Part shown: positions 6,807 to 21,800 of the stretch, one piece after another
Numbering within the stretch: the first letter of the stretch is position 1
Layout of the letters: each line of letters starts with the position of its first letter
From: an uncultured Caryophanales bacterium
Lineage (GTDB): Bacteria > Bacillota_I > Bacilli_A > Acholeplasmatales > Anaeroplasmataceae
Length of the DNA stretch: 21,829 nucleotides
NCBI GenBank assembly: GCA_937885165.1
Contig: CAKZZJ010000073.1
Coordinates: 1-21,829, forward strand
Reading direction: 5' to 3'
Made by a program: the position numbers and the translations under genes
The notes under the pieces: generated by a model
What the model was told of the DNA's origin: nothing
Database searches by the model: none
The model's input: only the letters and a program-made list of their open reading frames with translations

Positions 6807-9800
6807 ATGAAGTCAATTTTAAGAAAGGGAATAGGATTCATATTCGTTTTTGCATTTGTATTTGCAATATCAATGCTTATTTTAAATGCAAAATCTAAAG
6901 TATCATCTGAAGTTTTAGATGGTGATACTTCAAATGTTGATACTTTAGAAAATAATGAATCAGTTGTTTTAGATGATTCAGATGAAGATGAAATAATCGT
7001 CAGTGTCTTAATGGAAGACATTGTTGAGACCGAAGAGAACGCACCTTCCGTTAGTGGCTTATATAGTGCTAGCGTAAATGTCAGCCTGACGAAAAATGAT
7101 ACTTATGGTGGTTATCTTATTAACTGGATTGGAAACGGTACGGTATTTAGTACATCAGATCACTGGATTACTATAGGCTATGATATTCCTTCAACTATTG
7201 ACGGATATACAATCGTTGGCTTTAGTTCAAACATCAGTATCAGACACTGGTGTAATAATCACTATTCTAATTACAGTCGATATACAACAACCCATGATAA
7301 TCAAGTAACGGTTACGTACATTAAACTTCCAAGCACAATCAAATATATAGGCGATAGTGCCTTTGCAAGAAGCAATTTCTCTACAACTAGATTTGATTTG
7401 AGTAGCTGTACTAATCTTGAATATATCGGTGCAGATTCGTTTGGAAATGCTTCTGGCGGTACAAGAACTATTGAAAAATTTGCTTCAAATCAAAGCAAAC
7501 TTAAAACAATAGGCAAAAATGCTTTCTATAATGCATGGCCAAAGAGATATGTAGAAAACAAAGCTATTGTAGCACCAAAAGTTACATCTATTGGTGAGGG
7601 TGCATTCTATGGTTGTACTGGACTTGCTGCGTTTACTCTTGATGATAACGAAGTTTTAAAAACTATCGGTGCAAGAGCATTTGAAGGCTGTACTAAGATT
7701 GAAACAATAGTATTGCCATCAAGCCTTACAAGCGTTGGTAATTATGCATTTAAGGATTGTACTAACATAGTGGGTGCTGATATTAATGCTGATATTGTAG
7801 GGAATACTGGTTTATTTTATAACTGTATTTCACTTACAAATATCACTGTCAACAACAACCCTAATCTTTTGACAAAAATTGGTCCTTATGCCTTCTATAA
7901 CTGTACTAAGCTGATTGGTTTTTCAACCAGTCTTTTTGGCAATTTAGAGTCTATCGGTGAATATGCATTCTATTACACACAATTTACAAGCTTTACTATT
8001 CCTTCTACCTGTACATCTATAGGCAAGGATGCTTTTGCAAGCAGTAAGCTTACATCAGTAGATTTATCAAAACCTGCTTCATTAGTACTTGCTGATGAAG
8101 TATTTATGAATTGTGCTGAATTATCTGATGTTACAATTACAGAAAATATTACTTCAATAGGAATAAATTTATTCAAAGGCTGTACAAGCTTAAAAACTGT
8201 AACATATCAACAAAATAAAAATAGTTCATATGATAATTTATTAAATGATGGCATCTTCTCAGGATGCATAAATTTGATAAGTGTTAATTTTTATGATAAT
8301 GGTTCAAATATAACTAGAGTTCCTGATTATGCATTTGAAAATTGTGCTAAATTAACTGATTTACAAATAATTAAAACAAATTTGGATGATGCTAGTGATT
8401 TAGAATCTAATGCTTTGGTATCTATCGGGAAATATGCGTTTTATGGTGCAGGATTTAATCAATTAAAACTTACTAACACAGCATTAACTAGTATGGGAGA
8501 ATATGCATTTGCATATATGCCAAATCTAACTAATGTTGTAATTAATATACCAAATATCAGTTCACATAATTTCTTCCACAATATCAAACTTGCTAAGCTT
8601 ACTGTTGGGTCAAATGTTGGAGCTGTAGGCGAATATGCATTTGCTGAATGTAGTGCTCTTGTAGACATCACTTTAGAAAATGCTATTATGGGAGACTATA
8701 TGTTCTATGAAGATACAGCTCTTACAGATATAACTTTACCACAGTCAATAACTACTATTGGCAAATTTGCACTAGCAAAATGTGTTGAACTTACAAATGT
8801 TACCCTTGGGACAGCACATCTAGGTGTAAGTATGTTTGAATATGATACTAAACTTACATCTATTACATTATCATCTGATATGACGGAAATTCCTGCTAGA
8901 GCTTTTGCAAATAGTTACTTGACATCTATTACTATACCTCAATCTGTTGTAACTGTAGGTGATGAAGCATTTATGTATTCGAAATCACTTGAATCTGTAA
9001 CTCTTAACAACCACATGATTGGTAAATCAATGTTCGAAGGCTGTACAAAATTGTTAAAGATTACTATCCCTTCATGTAAAGATAATGCAACAGAAGATGA
9101 AAAAGCAATTTTCGGTAATAGGGCATTCTATGGCTGTACAAGTTTACTTAGAGCTGATTTATCAAATGCAACAATACTTGGCGCCTATATGTTCTATGGC
9201 TGTGAGAAATTAATTTCTGAATCAGATTCAAAAACGGATATTATTATTCCTTCATCAGTGACAATGATTGGTGATCATACATTTGATGGCTGTACATCAA
9301 TATATTCATTTGAAAACAATTCAACAATAATCAGTGCCTATATGTTTGCTAACGCAACAAGCCTAAATAGGGTAGAAATAAAGAGCACAGTAGATACAGT
9401 TGGCGAATATGCATTTATGAATTGTAGTGGCGTAAATACTGTTGAAATTAAGAACAAAAATACATCTACAGGTGAATTTAAAGGCTGTACAGGTCTTACA
9501 AGCGTATCTATTGCAGCAGGAAATGGTTCAAACAAATTCTCTAATGTTATATCAATTGAAGCAAGCATGTTTGAAGGTTGTACTAATTTATCAAACCTTG
9601 ATATAGACTATGCTTCTTTACAAATGATAAAGGCCAGTGCTTTTAAAAACTGTTCATCATTAGAAACAATAACAATCAATAATTCAGTGACAAAGATAGA
9701 AGAAGGTATTTTGAATGGCTGTTCTAAACTGACAACTATTATTATGCCTTTTATTGGATCTTCAAGAAACGCTTCAGGTACAAGTGCATCAGCATCAACA

Positions 9801-12800
9801 ACATTTGGCTATATCTTTGGTACTGCTAGTTATGCATCATCAAATTTAGTTAAGTTCTATTATAGTGATAGTGCTTCAGCTTATTATGGAGCATATATTC
9901 CACAGACATTATTAGAAGTAAGAATCAACGATGATACTGTAGTTAAGCGTGGTGCATTCTACAATTTAAATGTTACAGGAGATTTAAACATCATAATGTC
10001 TAATGTTACAACAATTGAAGATTATGCTTTCTATAATGCTAATAGCCTAGTTCAAATAACTGTACCTAGCACTGTAGAGACAATCGGAACATATACATTT
10101 GCAGAAATTGACAAGCTTAAAGAGGCAACAATTGGGGGTACAGTTTTAGGAACTCATATGTTTGAAAACTGTAAATCTCTTACTAAGGTAGAATTAACCA
10201 ATGTTACAAATGTAAGCGGATATGCATTTAACGGCTGTACCGCATTAAATTCAGTTTCTTTAAATTCGACAGGACTTATAACAATCAGCGAATATGCATT
10301 CAATAATTGTAGTTCAATCGGCTATATTGATTTGCCTTCTTCTTTAGTAACGATTGGTGACTATGCATTCAATAATTGTACAAGATTATATCTTTATGCA
10401 AATAATAATATTTCTGCTTTACCAGATAATCTTACTACATTAGGTAATTACGCATTTAACAACTGTGATGCATTAGTTAATTTACTAATTAATGAAAAAT
10501 TGACAACAGTTGGTTCTTATGCTTTTGCAAACTGTAATTCACTTGAATTCGTTGAATTTAGAAAAAATGTATTAGGAACATTTATGTTCTATAATGACAA
10601 TAAATTAAGTAGTGTATATCTTAAGGAAGATACAACAACTATTTCTGAGAGCGCATTCCAAAATTGTACAGGTTTATTTGATATTTCACTGCCTTCAGGA
10701 CTTAAAACTATCAACAACAATGCATTTAGAAATTCAGGCTTGATTTATTTATCAGTACCTTCAGGTGTTACAACATTAGGAACATATGTTTTTGCGGAAA
10801 TGCCAAATTTAGTTAAAGCATCTTTGAAAAATAATGTTATGAATGAATATATGTTCTATAATTCAACCAAATTAAATGAAGTTGAATATAGCGGCAATAT
10901 CACAACTATTTCTAATTATGCATATTATGGATGTACATCATATACTACTTTGACATGGCCAAAGAATGTAACAACTATCGGTTATATGTCTTATGCAAAC
11001 ATCTATAATCTTACTACATTAGTAGTTCCTGATACTGTAACAACTATAAATAGAAATGCATTTTATAATGATGATGTTGTTAACCTAACAATACCATTTG
11101 TCGGATATAAATCAACTATAAATGATGATGTATATACAAATACATATGCTTCAACTCACCGTTCAGTTCAGACTCATCTAGGCTGGATATTCGGTGCTAA
11201 TAGTGTAAGTTCTTCAGGTAGCTATTCTGGTGCTTTTACAACTCTTTCATATACAACAGGTAGAAGTTATACAGTAACATACTATAATGAAGGTGGAGGT
11301 TTAGAGCCTGATTATGTAGATACAATGCATGTTGATGTTCCTAAATCATTGAAGAAGATAACTGTAACTAAGGATGAACATATTAATTATACTGCATTCC
11401 ATGGTTTATATACGGTAACAGACTTAACTATCTCATCTTATACAACATACATTTCTGAAGGTGTTATGTATGGTATGACATCTTTAAAGAATTTAACTGT
11501 TCCATTTATCGGAAGAACAAAAGATTTCTCTAATACAACATGGTATAATTCAGACATTAAATATCTTGGAACCGGATCTAACCCAACAACTGGTTTACTT
11601 GGATATTTCTTCTCACATTATACTCGTTTTGCTGCATATTATGGTACTGGCGGATATTCTGGTTCTAATGTTCAGTCATTTGATACGACAAACACATATA
11701 ATTCTGTATCACAAACATATAACACATCAAACAGTACAGTAACTTATTACATTCCAAAATCATTAGTAAGCTTAAAAGTTACTAACCAAAGCGTATTTGG
11801 CGTTGGTGCGTTATCTGGAATAAATCAATTAACAAGTTTATCACTTAATACTAATTACACAGGAATTCGTGAATATGCATTCTCAAGAAATACAAAATTA
11901 ACTTCATTTACAATACCTTCTACTGTGTCTACAGTAGGAAATTATGCATTCAGCGGTTCAACAAATCTTAATAAAGTGGTAATAAATAACAATAAAGTTT
12001 CTTCTTATATGTTTAATGGCTGTACAGGATTAAATGATGTAACATTTAATGGTGCGAATACAACTATTGGTACTTATGCATTTAGTGGATGTACTGCATT
12101 AAGAAAAGTTATCATTCCTTCTAATGTAATATCAGTTGGCGATAGTGCATATGCTGGCTGTTCTAACATTAATTATTTTGAGACTTATAAGATAGGTTCA
12201 AGTACAACTGGTAAAAATGCTACATTTGCATCTATGTTTGGCACAACATCAAATTCTAATATGACAGCACAAACTGCATATTATTCTTTAAGTGCTTCAG
12301 AAACAAGATATTTACCATCTAATTTAGCAACAATTATTCTACATGGCGTTGTAAATGAATTTGCCTTTGCTAATAACACACTTATTTCAAATAATGTGAC
12401 TTTAGCAAATGATGTAACATCTATAGGCCAATATGCATTCTGGAAGAGCAGCATTACTGAAATCAGAATTCCTTATGGAATTACAACAAAAGATAATGAA
12501 GACATCATCAACAATATGGGTGTTGGTGTATTTATGGATGCAGCAAACTTAACTAAAGTTACTTTTGCAGAAGGCATTATATCAATACCTAATTATACAT
12601 TTAAGAATGCTACATCATTAGTTGATATAATATTTGAATCTTCAACAGTTGAAACTGAAATTAGATATGTTTCAAATAATGTTTATAGAAAATATGTCAA
12701 GACAGCTGGTGCTTTAGGACCAAATCTAACTGAATATGTAGCTACTAATGAATATATTTCAGCAGGCCCAGATAAGATTTATGGAACTAACGATGATATA

Positions 12801-15800
12801 ACTTCTAACATAATTTATGTAAACAACAAATTCTATATTGATAATCAAAACGGTACATATCAAGCTATGGGTGCCGATATTTTGCTTGGAACAGATGATG
12901 ATGTATTAGTTGATGTTAATGATACTTTTGAAATTGTAATCATAGATGGAAACTATTATAAAGACTTCAAAAATGGTTCATATTCATCTTTAACAATAAC
13001 TAGTGGATCTAATACATATACATATGACGTTGATAATAAATTTGTTGATAAGAATTTAGTTGATCTTACAACATATGATAGTAATTATTATCTTCCAACT
13101 GAAGTGGGATACATATATAAGGCAGCTGGTGTTGATGGGATATTAAATACAGAAGATGATGTATATAGAATCCTTGTTAATTATGATAAAAATACAAATA
13201 CATATAGCTTTAGTGCAAATGATATAACTGATGTTGTAAAAGTAAATGATAATTATTATAAGACATATTATGACAATGTTTATAAACTTATAACTATAAC
13301 TGATTATGAAACTGCAAGAACACATCAAGAAGATGTATATAACAAACTTGGAGAAAATACTCAATATGATTCAACAAAGACTTATTATTTACAAAACCCA
13401 GTTTATGCATATAGTCAGGTTGAAACTGGTAATCCATTTAATTCAAGTAACACTTATGTTGATTCAAATCATAATGTGGTGAAAGATGTAGATGCTTCAA
13501 ATTTTGAAAATAAAATTTCAGGTGGATTATATGTTAGAACAGTATCTAGTTATACATACACAGCAGCAACTATTAATGATTATGATACCTTAGTTGGAAT
13601 TGGATTATATGTTAAAACTACTGTTCCTTATACTAGCGTATCATCAGATACATATGATTCAAATAAGACATATTATACATATGATGGAACTTCATATACA
13701 GAAGCAACCAATATCTATGAAAAATTAAGAGATGATGATCTACTATATACATTTGCTCAAGCAGAATCATATGATAATAATGTGACATATTATAAATTAA
13801 ACGATAATAAATATGAAGTAACAAATGAAACTATAAATGGAGGTAATTGCTCATCATATTATGTTAAAACTAAAGTTTCATCAGATGCTACATATGTTTC
13901 AAATACTTATTACTACACAGAAAATAATTCTATATACACTGTAGTAAATGTTGATTCATTTGATAATCTTAAAGGATCACTTTATGTAAATGAAGCACAT
14001 GATGAATATACTCAAATCACTTCAGGAACACAATATGATTCAACTAAAGAATATTATGATAGCGCACATAATTTAATTTCTAATGTAATTGTATTTAGCA
14101 ATGTTTCAGAAAATTACTACTTAAAAGAAACTATCACAGTTACAGATTCTGAAGAAGTTGATTATTCTGTAAATGTTGGAGAATATTTCTCTGCAGGATT
14201 AGATAAGACACCTGGGACTGAGGATGATTTAAGTAGATACAGCAAAGAAGTTAAAAAAATCATCAACGAAAATGTTAATAATGTTTCTGCTTCAAATGTA
14301 GTCTTTGATAGAGTTATTGTCGGCGATGATGGATATCATTACTTAGTATTAAAAGAAAGTATGTATAAAGGCGCAACTTATGAATCAAGACGCGAAATTT
14401 ATGTTCAGTTTGGTGAAGATAGAATGCTTGGTACAGCAGATGATGTTATTGTATCATCAACTAATGTAACTAGTGCTATCGCACCAGTAGTAGTTACACC
14501 TACTGACATTCATGAAGCAGGATATGTTGCATCATATAACATAACTGTTACTAATAACGCAAATATTATGACTTCATCATTTGTTGAAATTGGTGATGAA
14601 GCGTTCTTTAACACTTCAGCTTTAAAGACTTTAACATTATCAGCAAATTTAACAACAATTGGCGATAGAGCATTCATATATTCTGGTTTAGAATCTATAA
14701 CTATACCAGAAAATGTAAAAAATATTGGTACATATACTTTCGCATATAATAAAGATATGACTACCGCAACATTAAATTCAACTACAAATGGTACATATAT
14801 GTTTGCTGAAAATACAAAACTAGAAACAGTAAGAATTACAGAAAATACTACACAATTAAATACTGGTCTATTCTATGACTGTATTAATCTAACAACTGTT
14901 ATATTCATTACTCATTATTCGCGTGAAGTAAGAATTCCTTATCCAAAAGGAGAAGAATTAACTATTGATGATGATGGTAACCCTCACCCGGATTATTATG
15001 ATCCAACAACAAAAGTTAGCGAACTTGCTTTGGAAGCACAAGATATCAATAATTTTGTAGATAATTATGAAGTAGAAGATGCAAATGGTACTTATTATTA
15101 CAACATAAAAGGAAATATTTATTATGTAGTAGTTGTCGAAAATAATGTTGCTGGAGTTACAGGGCTTGTATATAAAGTTGATGAGACATATTACGACAAT
15201 ATAATTTATTCAAATGGCGAATATTATGCATCAATACTAGAAAAAGGCACATATGTTGAATATGACAATACTTCAGAACTATTATATGCATATGCTGTTG
15301 AGGGTGAATTATATTTAAGTGGTGGTAATATTGTTATCATCTATGACAATGCAATTCATTATGTTAATGAAATTGATGGATATTATTATGAATCAGTAAC
15401 AAATAATACGATAAATAATTTATATAACAGATGGACAATTACAGAAGTTAATAATGTCACTACATATTCTTATGATTTAGTTGCAAGAGATAATAGCATA
15501 GATTATCAAGTTACATCTTTAGCTATTGGAGAAAATAATACTTACGGAATAAGAATTGATAATTCAGATTATTATTATATTTCATCAACATCAAATACCT
15601 TATCTACATCTTCAGATAAGATTTATGATAATGCAAATCACATAGAATTAACAAAAGATTCAAATTCAGGATTATATATACACAGAAATAGCGATAATAC
15701 AGAAACTAGATTAAATGCTAGTTCTTTAAGTGTGGAAATTTATTTCGTTGGAGAAAATAATGATTATAATGTACTTGCAGTAACAGGAAATGATGATAAA

Positions 15801-18800
15801 CATTATATTCCTCTAGGAAATGGTGCATTCATCGCTCCTGATAATGATAATAAACTTACTGCTACAAATTATCTAAACCAAACAAATTTAGTTGGTGTTA
15901 GTTCACAAGGTTTAATTGGTAATAATAATGATTATTCATTAGTATTAGTCGGTAACAATTTATATGTTGATAAAAAAGATAACACTTATGAATATCTAGA
16001 ATATGAATTAGTATCACCATTTTCATATGTTTCAGCAACCACATATGATTCAAGTGCTACTTATTATACATATAATGAAACTTCAACTTCATATACTCAA
16101 GAAACAATAGATAGTGAAGAAAGCTTTAATACAAATAAAAATAATCTTTATATTAAGACCGGAAATTATTATAATCCTATCAACCATTCTACGGTTAGAA
16201 TAGTTGGTTCATCAGCTGGTACTCTTACTGCTGATGCAATTACTGCTAATGTAAAATTAAGTGGAAATGAAACATCTTCATCAGTTTTATATATCGATAG
16301 AAACGATGGAACATATCAAATAAAAGGTAGCGATAATTTATTTAATACCTCAGATGATTTAATTTATCTATTTGATGGTAATGATTATAAAACTCCTTAT
16401 GTTGTTAATTATGTAATTCAAAATACAAATGTTATTAAAGATATTTATCCTAATTCAGGATATGTTTTAAGTACTACATTTGATTCAAGCAAGACTTACT
16501 ACACATTTAATTCTGAATCTAATGTTTATATTCAAATTACAAAATATGAATATAGAACATTGTATGTTAAAGAAGAACAACATTATGTTTCAGCAACCAC
16601 ATATTATTCAGAAACCAAATATTATATAAGAAGTGGTGAAGAAGGATCATACACCTATACTGAAACAAACGTAAGTTCAGGAGATTTCACTTCTAATACA
16701 TATTATGTACTTGCTCCAGATACTTATGTACTTGCTCCAAGTCCATATGATAGTTCAACTACTTATTATAGAGAAGATACGGGCTCTACTTATATTGCTG
16801 TATCACATGATGACATTTATGATTTTGATGCGACGACTACAACATATGAAAATGTAAGCGGAACAAAATATTGTAAGATTGAATATGAATATAATAATAT
16901 CGTAAATATTATAACAAGATATGATATAAGTGGAGATAATACTAGTGGTTATAGTTATAATTCTAATCTTGTTGCCTTAGGCAAATTAAATGGTTCATCT
17001 AATTATGATGTTATATCAGGAAGAACTATTGATGGAGTTACAACAACTATTGATACAACTAAGACCCAAGGTAAATATTATCTTAAAGTAGAAGATTCAT
17101 CTGATAATTCTACAATTTATCGCGGATATGGTTATGACCATTTACTTAATACAGATGATGATTCAACATTCGCAATAATCAATGGCAAAGAAATTGAAGT
17201 ATTTACTATTTCTACTGTTTCAGGTTATTATTTTGTTGAAAATAGTGATGCAACCTATACAAGATATAATGTAAAGAATGATGTATCTTATGAACCTTTA
17301 GGTATAATAGATGAAAACACTTATAATGATTATGCGGTCTTATATATATTAGATAATGTATTAGATAATGGCAATTACGTTGTCGCAGGAACATACAATG
17401 CAGAAACTGAATATTATGTACGCATTAATTATGAAATAAGTTACGTACTTCAAAATGAACCTGACGGTAGTAATGATTATGAAATAGTTGATGTTGATGG
17501 TATCAGATATAAATATAATAAAGATGGTACATATTATTCATATGGTACAAATGGTTATTTAGGCGATTCTGATGATGTATTAAATATCAAAGTTGGCGAA
17601 AATATCGTTTATGAAAATGATTATAAAAATGTTATAAAAACAACGAATAACGAATATTATGTATCTAAAGGTAATAATGTTTATTTAAACATCGTTATAT
17701 CAGATGAAAAAGGCACTGATGGAATATTAAGAAGTGCAGGCGTTAATGAAAAAATTGGCGACAATGATGATACATATGTAGGATATTTAAACGGAACTTC
17801 AGATGCAAATGTTGTAGGCATAATATTATCAAATAATAATTATTACATTAATTTAAAATATAATGATAGCGCATATTATTATTTTGAATATGGTACAGAT
17901 GAATTACTTGGTACAGCAGATGATGTATTATTCTATCAGTCTGATTTAAATGATTCTTCAACAAGAAAAACTATCAATAAAGGTTTAGATAACCAATATT
18001 ATACATATGATGATTATATCATTATAGGTTCTTATACAGTAGAAGGTACAATTTATGGCACAATCGGCTATGAAAAAGCAATTTTTGCTGGAAGTAATAA
18101 TCTTGTATCTTTATCTATAGAAGGAACTAATTTTGAAGCTGCAGTAGGAAATGATAAATTACCATATCAGTTTAATGAACATAATTATTTCTTTAAATAT
18201 ACTAATGATACTAATAACAAATCATTTACTTTAACTACAACAAACCCAGTTTATGCAGGTAGTGATCATATAATTGGTACAGAAGATGATGAAACTTTAA
18301 CTACTGTTGTAATAGATAATAAAAATTATTATTATCTTAATACTACAGATGAAAAAGTATATATTTATGCACCAACTGCTTTTGATATGCCTGATACAGT
18401 TTATATGCATAAAGGTAACGATAATAAACTTGGTACACAAGATGACTGGTATCAATATAATATCAATAATAATCTTGTTACAGGTTTATCAGATAATAAA
18501 CATGCATATTTTGCCGGATTTGATTCTACTCCTATATCAGGAGATGATTTCATAGCTTATCTTGGAGAAAATGAACTTCCTTACCAAGAATTATATGATT
18601 ATGATGTAATTAGTAATACACTTACTACTAATTTAGATAATACTTATTATCAAATAGATTATACTAATTCATTCTCATCTAGATCAGAAGTAACTACACA
18701 TACAATACCACTTAATAATTATTACGAATCACAAAGAAGCATTGTTTATATAAATGTAAATAAAGCAATTAAAACTAGCAATTTAATATCTGCAGGACGC

Positions 18801-21800
18801 GATGGTTTAATTGGTACACAAGATGATATAGATAATGTTTTGGTTAGCTTAACAAATGGTAAGAAATATTATACAGTACTAGAAGACGGAATTACTCATT
18901 ATTATGCATCATTAAATAATTATCTTGGTGTTAATGATATAGAGATTTTTGTCGGTAATGATAATGCATTTGGTACTAAAGATGATTATTATAATGTTAC
19001 CGGATTCTTAAACAATAATGTTGGAAATAAAGCTTATTTTGCAGGTTATGATTTATTGCTTAATACAAATGATGATTTATTTGCAGTATTAGGCGATGAT
19101 TATCTTGCATATGATGCATTATATGGTAGTGATAGAGTCGTATCTTCATATACAAATAATTTCACATTAAATAATACTACTCATGCATATGATAACACTT
19201 ATAAATTATATGATTTAGCAAATAGAATCGTTAATAATTCGTATAGTGTTGTAGAAGTTACATCTGAAACATTTGCTTCATATGTAAATAGTGGTATTTA
19301 TACAAAAGATGGTGAAAATTATGCAAAAGTAGAAAACACAGAATTTAGAGAAGCAACATATTATCAATTAAATGTTTCATATTCTTATGGTTATGCCAAT
19401 GATAATATTTATGTAGGTAAAGTAACATATACAGAAAATGTTATTACTCATATCGCACCAGATAGCACTAATTATACAAGTTTAGTTGTTGTGACAAGCA
19501 GTGTTAATGGTGAAAAATATATATCAACTAATGTTATAAGCGAAGATACATCTAATTATATTTATAAATCAAGAGGTAAAGATGGTTTATTAAATACAAA
19601 TGATGATGTTGATGTTCATACAGTAGATAATCAAATCGGTAACGAAGATGATTATTATTATGCAAATATTAATAGTGGAACAAAATATGGTGCATATAGA
19701 TTTGTTAATGGAGTAAAAACATATTATGGCAATAACACACCATTTGTTTTATCAGCACAAGGAAGATACATGGTTTCTGCAAATGGCAAAAATGGTAATA
19801 ATGTCTTCAGCGGAGATAATATATTCTTTACAAATGATGATACATATGTTGTAGTTGATATTGAAAGTATCGATTCAGCTAATGCATTACCAAAAGAAAT
19901 TACAGAAATTGGGGATTATGCATTCTATAGTTGTAAGAGATTTACAGGTATAACTTTATATGCAAAAGATGATTATAGTACTAACCAGACTTTAGTAAAG
20001 ATTGGTAATTATGCATTTGCATTATGTGAAACATTAGATGAAATTGAGATACCATATTCTGTATCTACATATGGTGATTATATATTCTTAGATGATACTA
20101 ATTTACAAAGAGTAACATTCAATGGTACAACTCCTACTGATGCTAAAACAAATAATGTGACAACTATTGCAAAAGGTATATTTAAAGGCTGTACATCTTT
20201 AAGCGAACTTTATTTCTATGATCAAACCGGAAACGCGCTTCCTGTAAATACTATGTCACCAACTATAGTAAGTATTCAAGATGAAGCATTCATGAATACA
20301 AGAATGGAAGATGATTATTTAGAATTAAATATTAATTCATTTGATGATTATTATAACAATATATATTATATAAATAATAATGAATATGTTTTAGTTGATA
20401 AAAATAATGATACATATGATTCAAATAATACATATTATAGATCAACAAGATTATTAGGTCTTAAATTATCAGAAAATGTTAAAACTATCGGTAATTATGC
20501 ATTTAAGAATAGTGATTTATATGAAATAAGTTTGCCTGCATCTATATTTAATACCTTAGAAGACAAGACATCATTAGGTGTTGGCGTATTTGCTGATTCA
20601 CAAATTGAAAATATCGTATTTGAAGGTTCATATGTTTATATTCCTGAATCTATGTTTGAAGGTTCAGAATTAAAAACATTTAGATTTACATCTGGTGGAG
20701 CAGAAAATACATTCTCATCAAGCATAACAGAAATCGCTTCTAAAGCATTTAAAGATACTAATATCGCTACTATTACATTCAATTCTAATATTAGTAAGAT
20801 TGATGATTATGCATTCGCAAATACCAAAATTACTACATTAACATTAACTGATACTTTAAGCGAATTGTCTATTTCTGATTCTAATTCGTCATTTGGTGTT
20901 GGTGTATTTAAAGATAATGTATTATTGAGGACAGTTTATTTCGGCTATGGTATTAAATATATTCCTGAAGAATTCTTGGCTGGAAATAAAGTTCTTGAGA
21001 ATTTATATTTTAAAGATTATGAAGATAATGTTTCAAAAATAGTTTGGAATAGATCTACATCAAGTGATACTTATAAAGTAACAGAAGTTATTCCTGATAC
21101 ATTTGTATCAAGCGGAACTATCACAACATTACCATTAAATATTTTATCTTCAACAGTAACAACAATTGGTGTATCTGCATTTGATGGTGATATAAAACTT
21201 GGTAACACTAAAGCATTAGTAACTAATATAGCATATACAAATTCAATATTAGATAATTCCTCAAATGATTATAATAATTTAGCTAAACCAGGCTTATTAT
21301 TCACTAATAATTTAAAATCTATTGGTGCTTATGCATTTAGAAATACAGCCTTAGAAATGATGATTATTACTAAGAGTGTAGAAACATTTGGTGTTAATGT
21401 ATTTGATGGCGCAACTAAATTATCAAATGTAGTATTCTTAAATAATACACTTGGTGATAAGATGTTCATCGATTGTACTGGACTTGAAGAAGTAATTTTA
21501 CCTGATGGTATTACTGAAATTGGTGCTTATGCATTCCAAAACTGTACTCATTTAAGGTCAGTTGTTATACCTACATCTGTTGTAAGGATTGATGAAGGTG
21601 CATTTGCTAACTGTACAAGTATTGAAAATCTAACTCTACCATTTATTGGTAGCCAAAGAGGATCAACTAATAAAGAAGGTCTATTTGGTTGGATATTCGG
21701 AGAAGATTTATATTACAATATCAATACTATAACAATTAATGGTGTAGAAGAGACTCTTGATAGTTCTATTACAACTCCATTCTATGAAGAAAAAACTCTT

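Larger units (their letters stand above)
7320..12710 (+). repeat. BspA-type leucine-rich repeat block 1 of the giant protein
   Basis: About 60 units of ~22-25 residues form this block. Typical parts are TIGxYAFxxC, followed by TxLxxIxLPxxVT. Many units keep a Cys after the AF core (EYAFNNC, DYAFNNC, TYAFSGC); others replace it with Asn, Ser or Ala. A variant core YMF or SMF recurs (AYMFYGC, EYMFYNS). Neighbouring units at 10293 and 10362 share 19 identical bases at a 69-nt spacing, one unit length, which suggests growth by unit duplication. Confidence 0.9.

Noticed and set aside
12765..19880. Non-coding low-complexity DNA in the AT-rich middle
   Set aside because: The frame stays open for over 7 kb, motif residues are conserved while intervening codons vary, and LRR modules on both sides are in the same frame.
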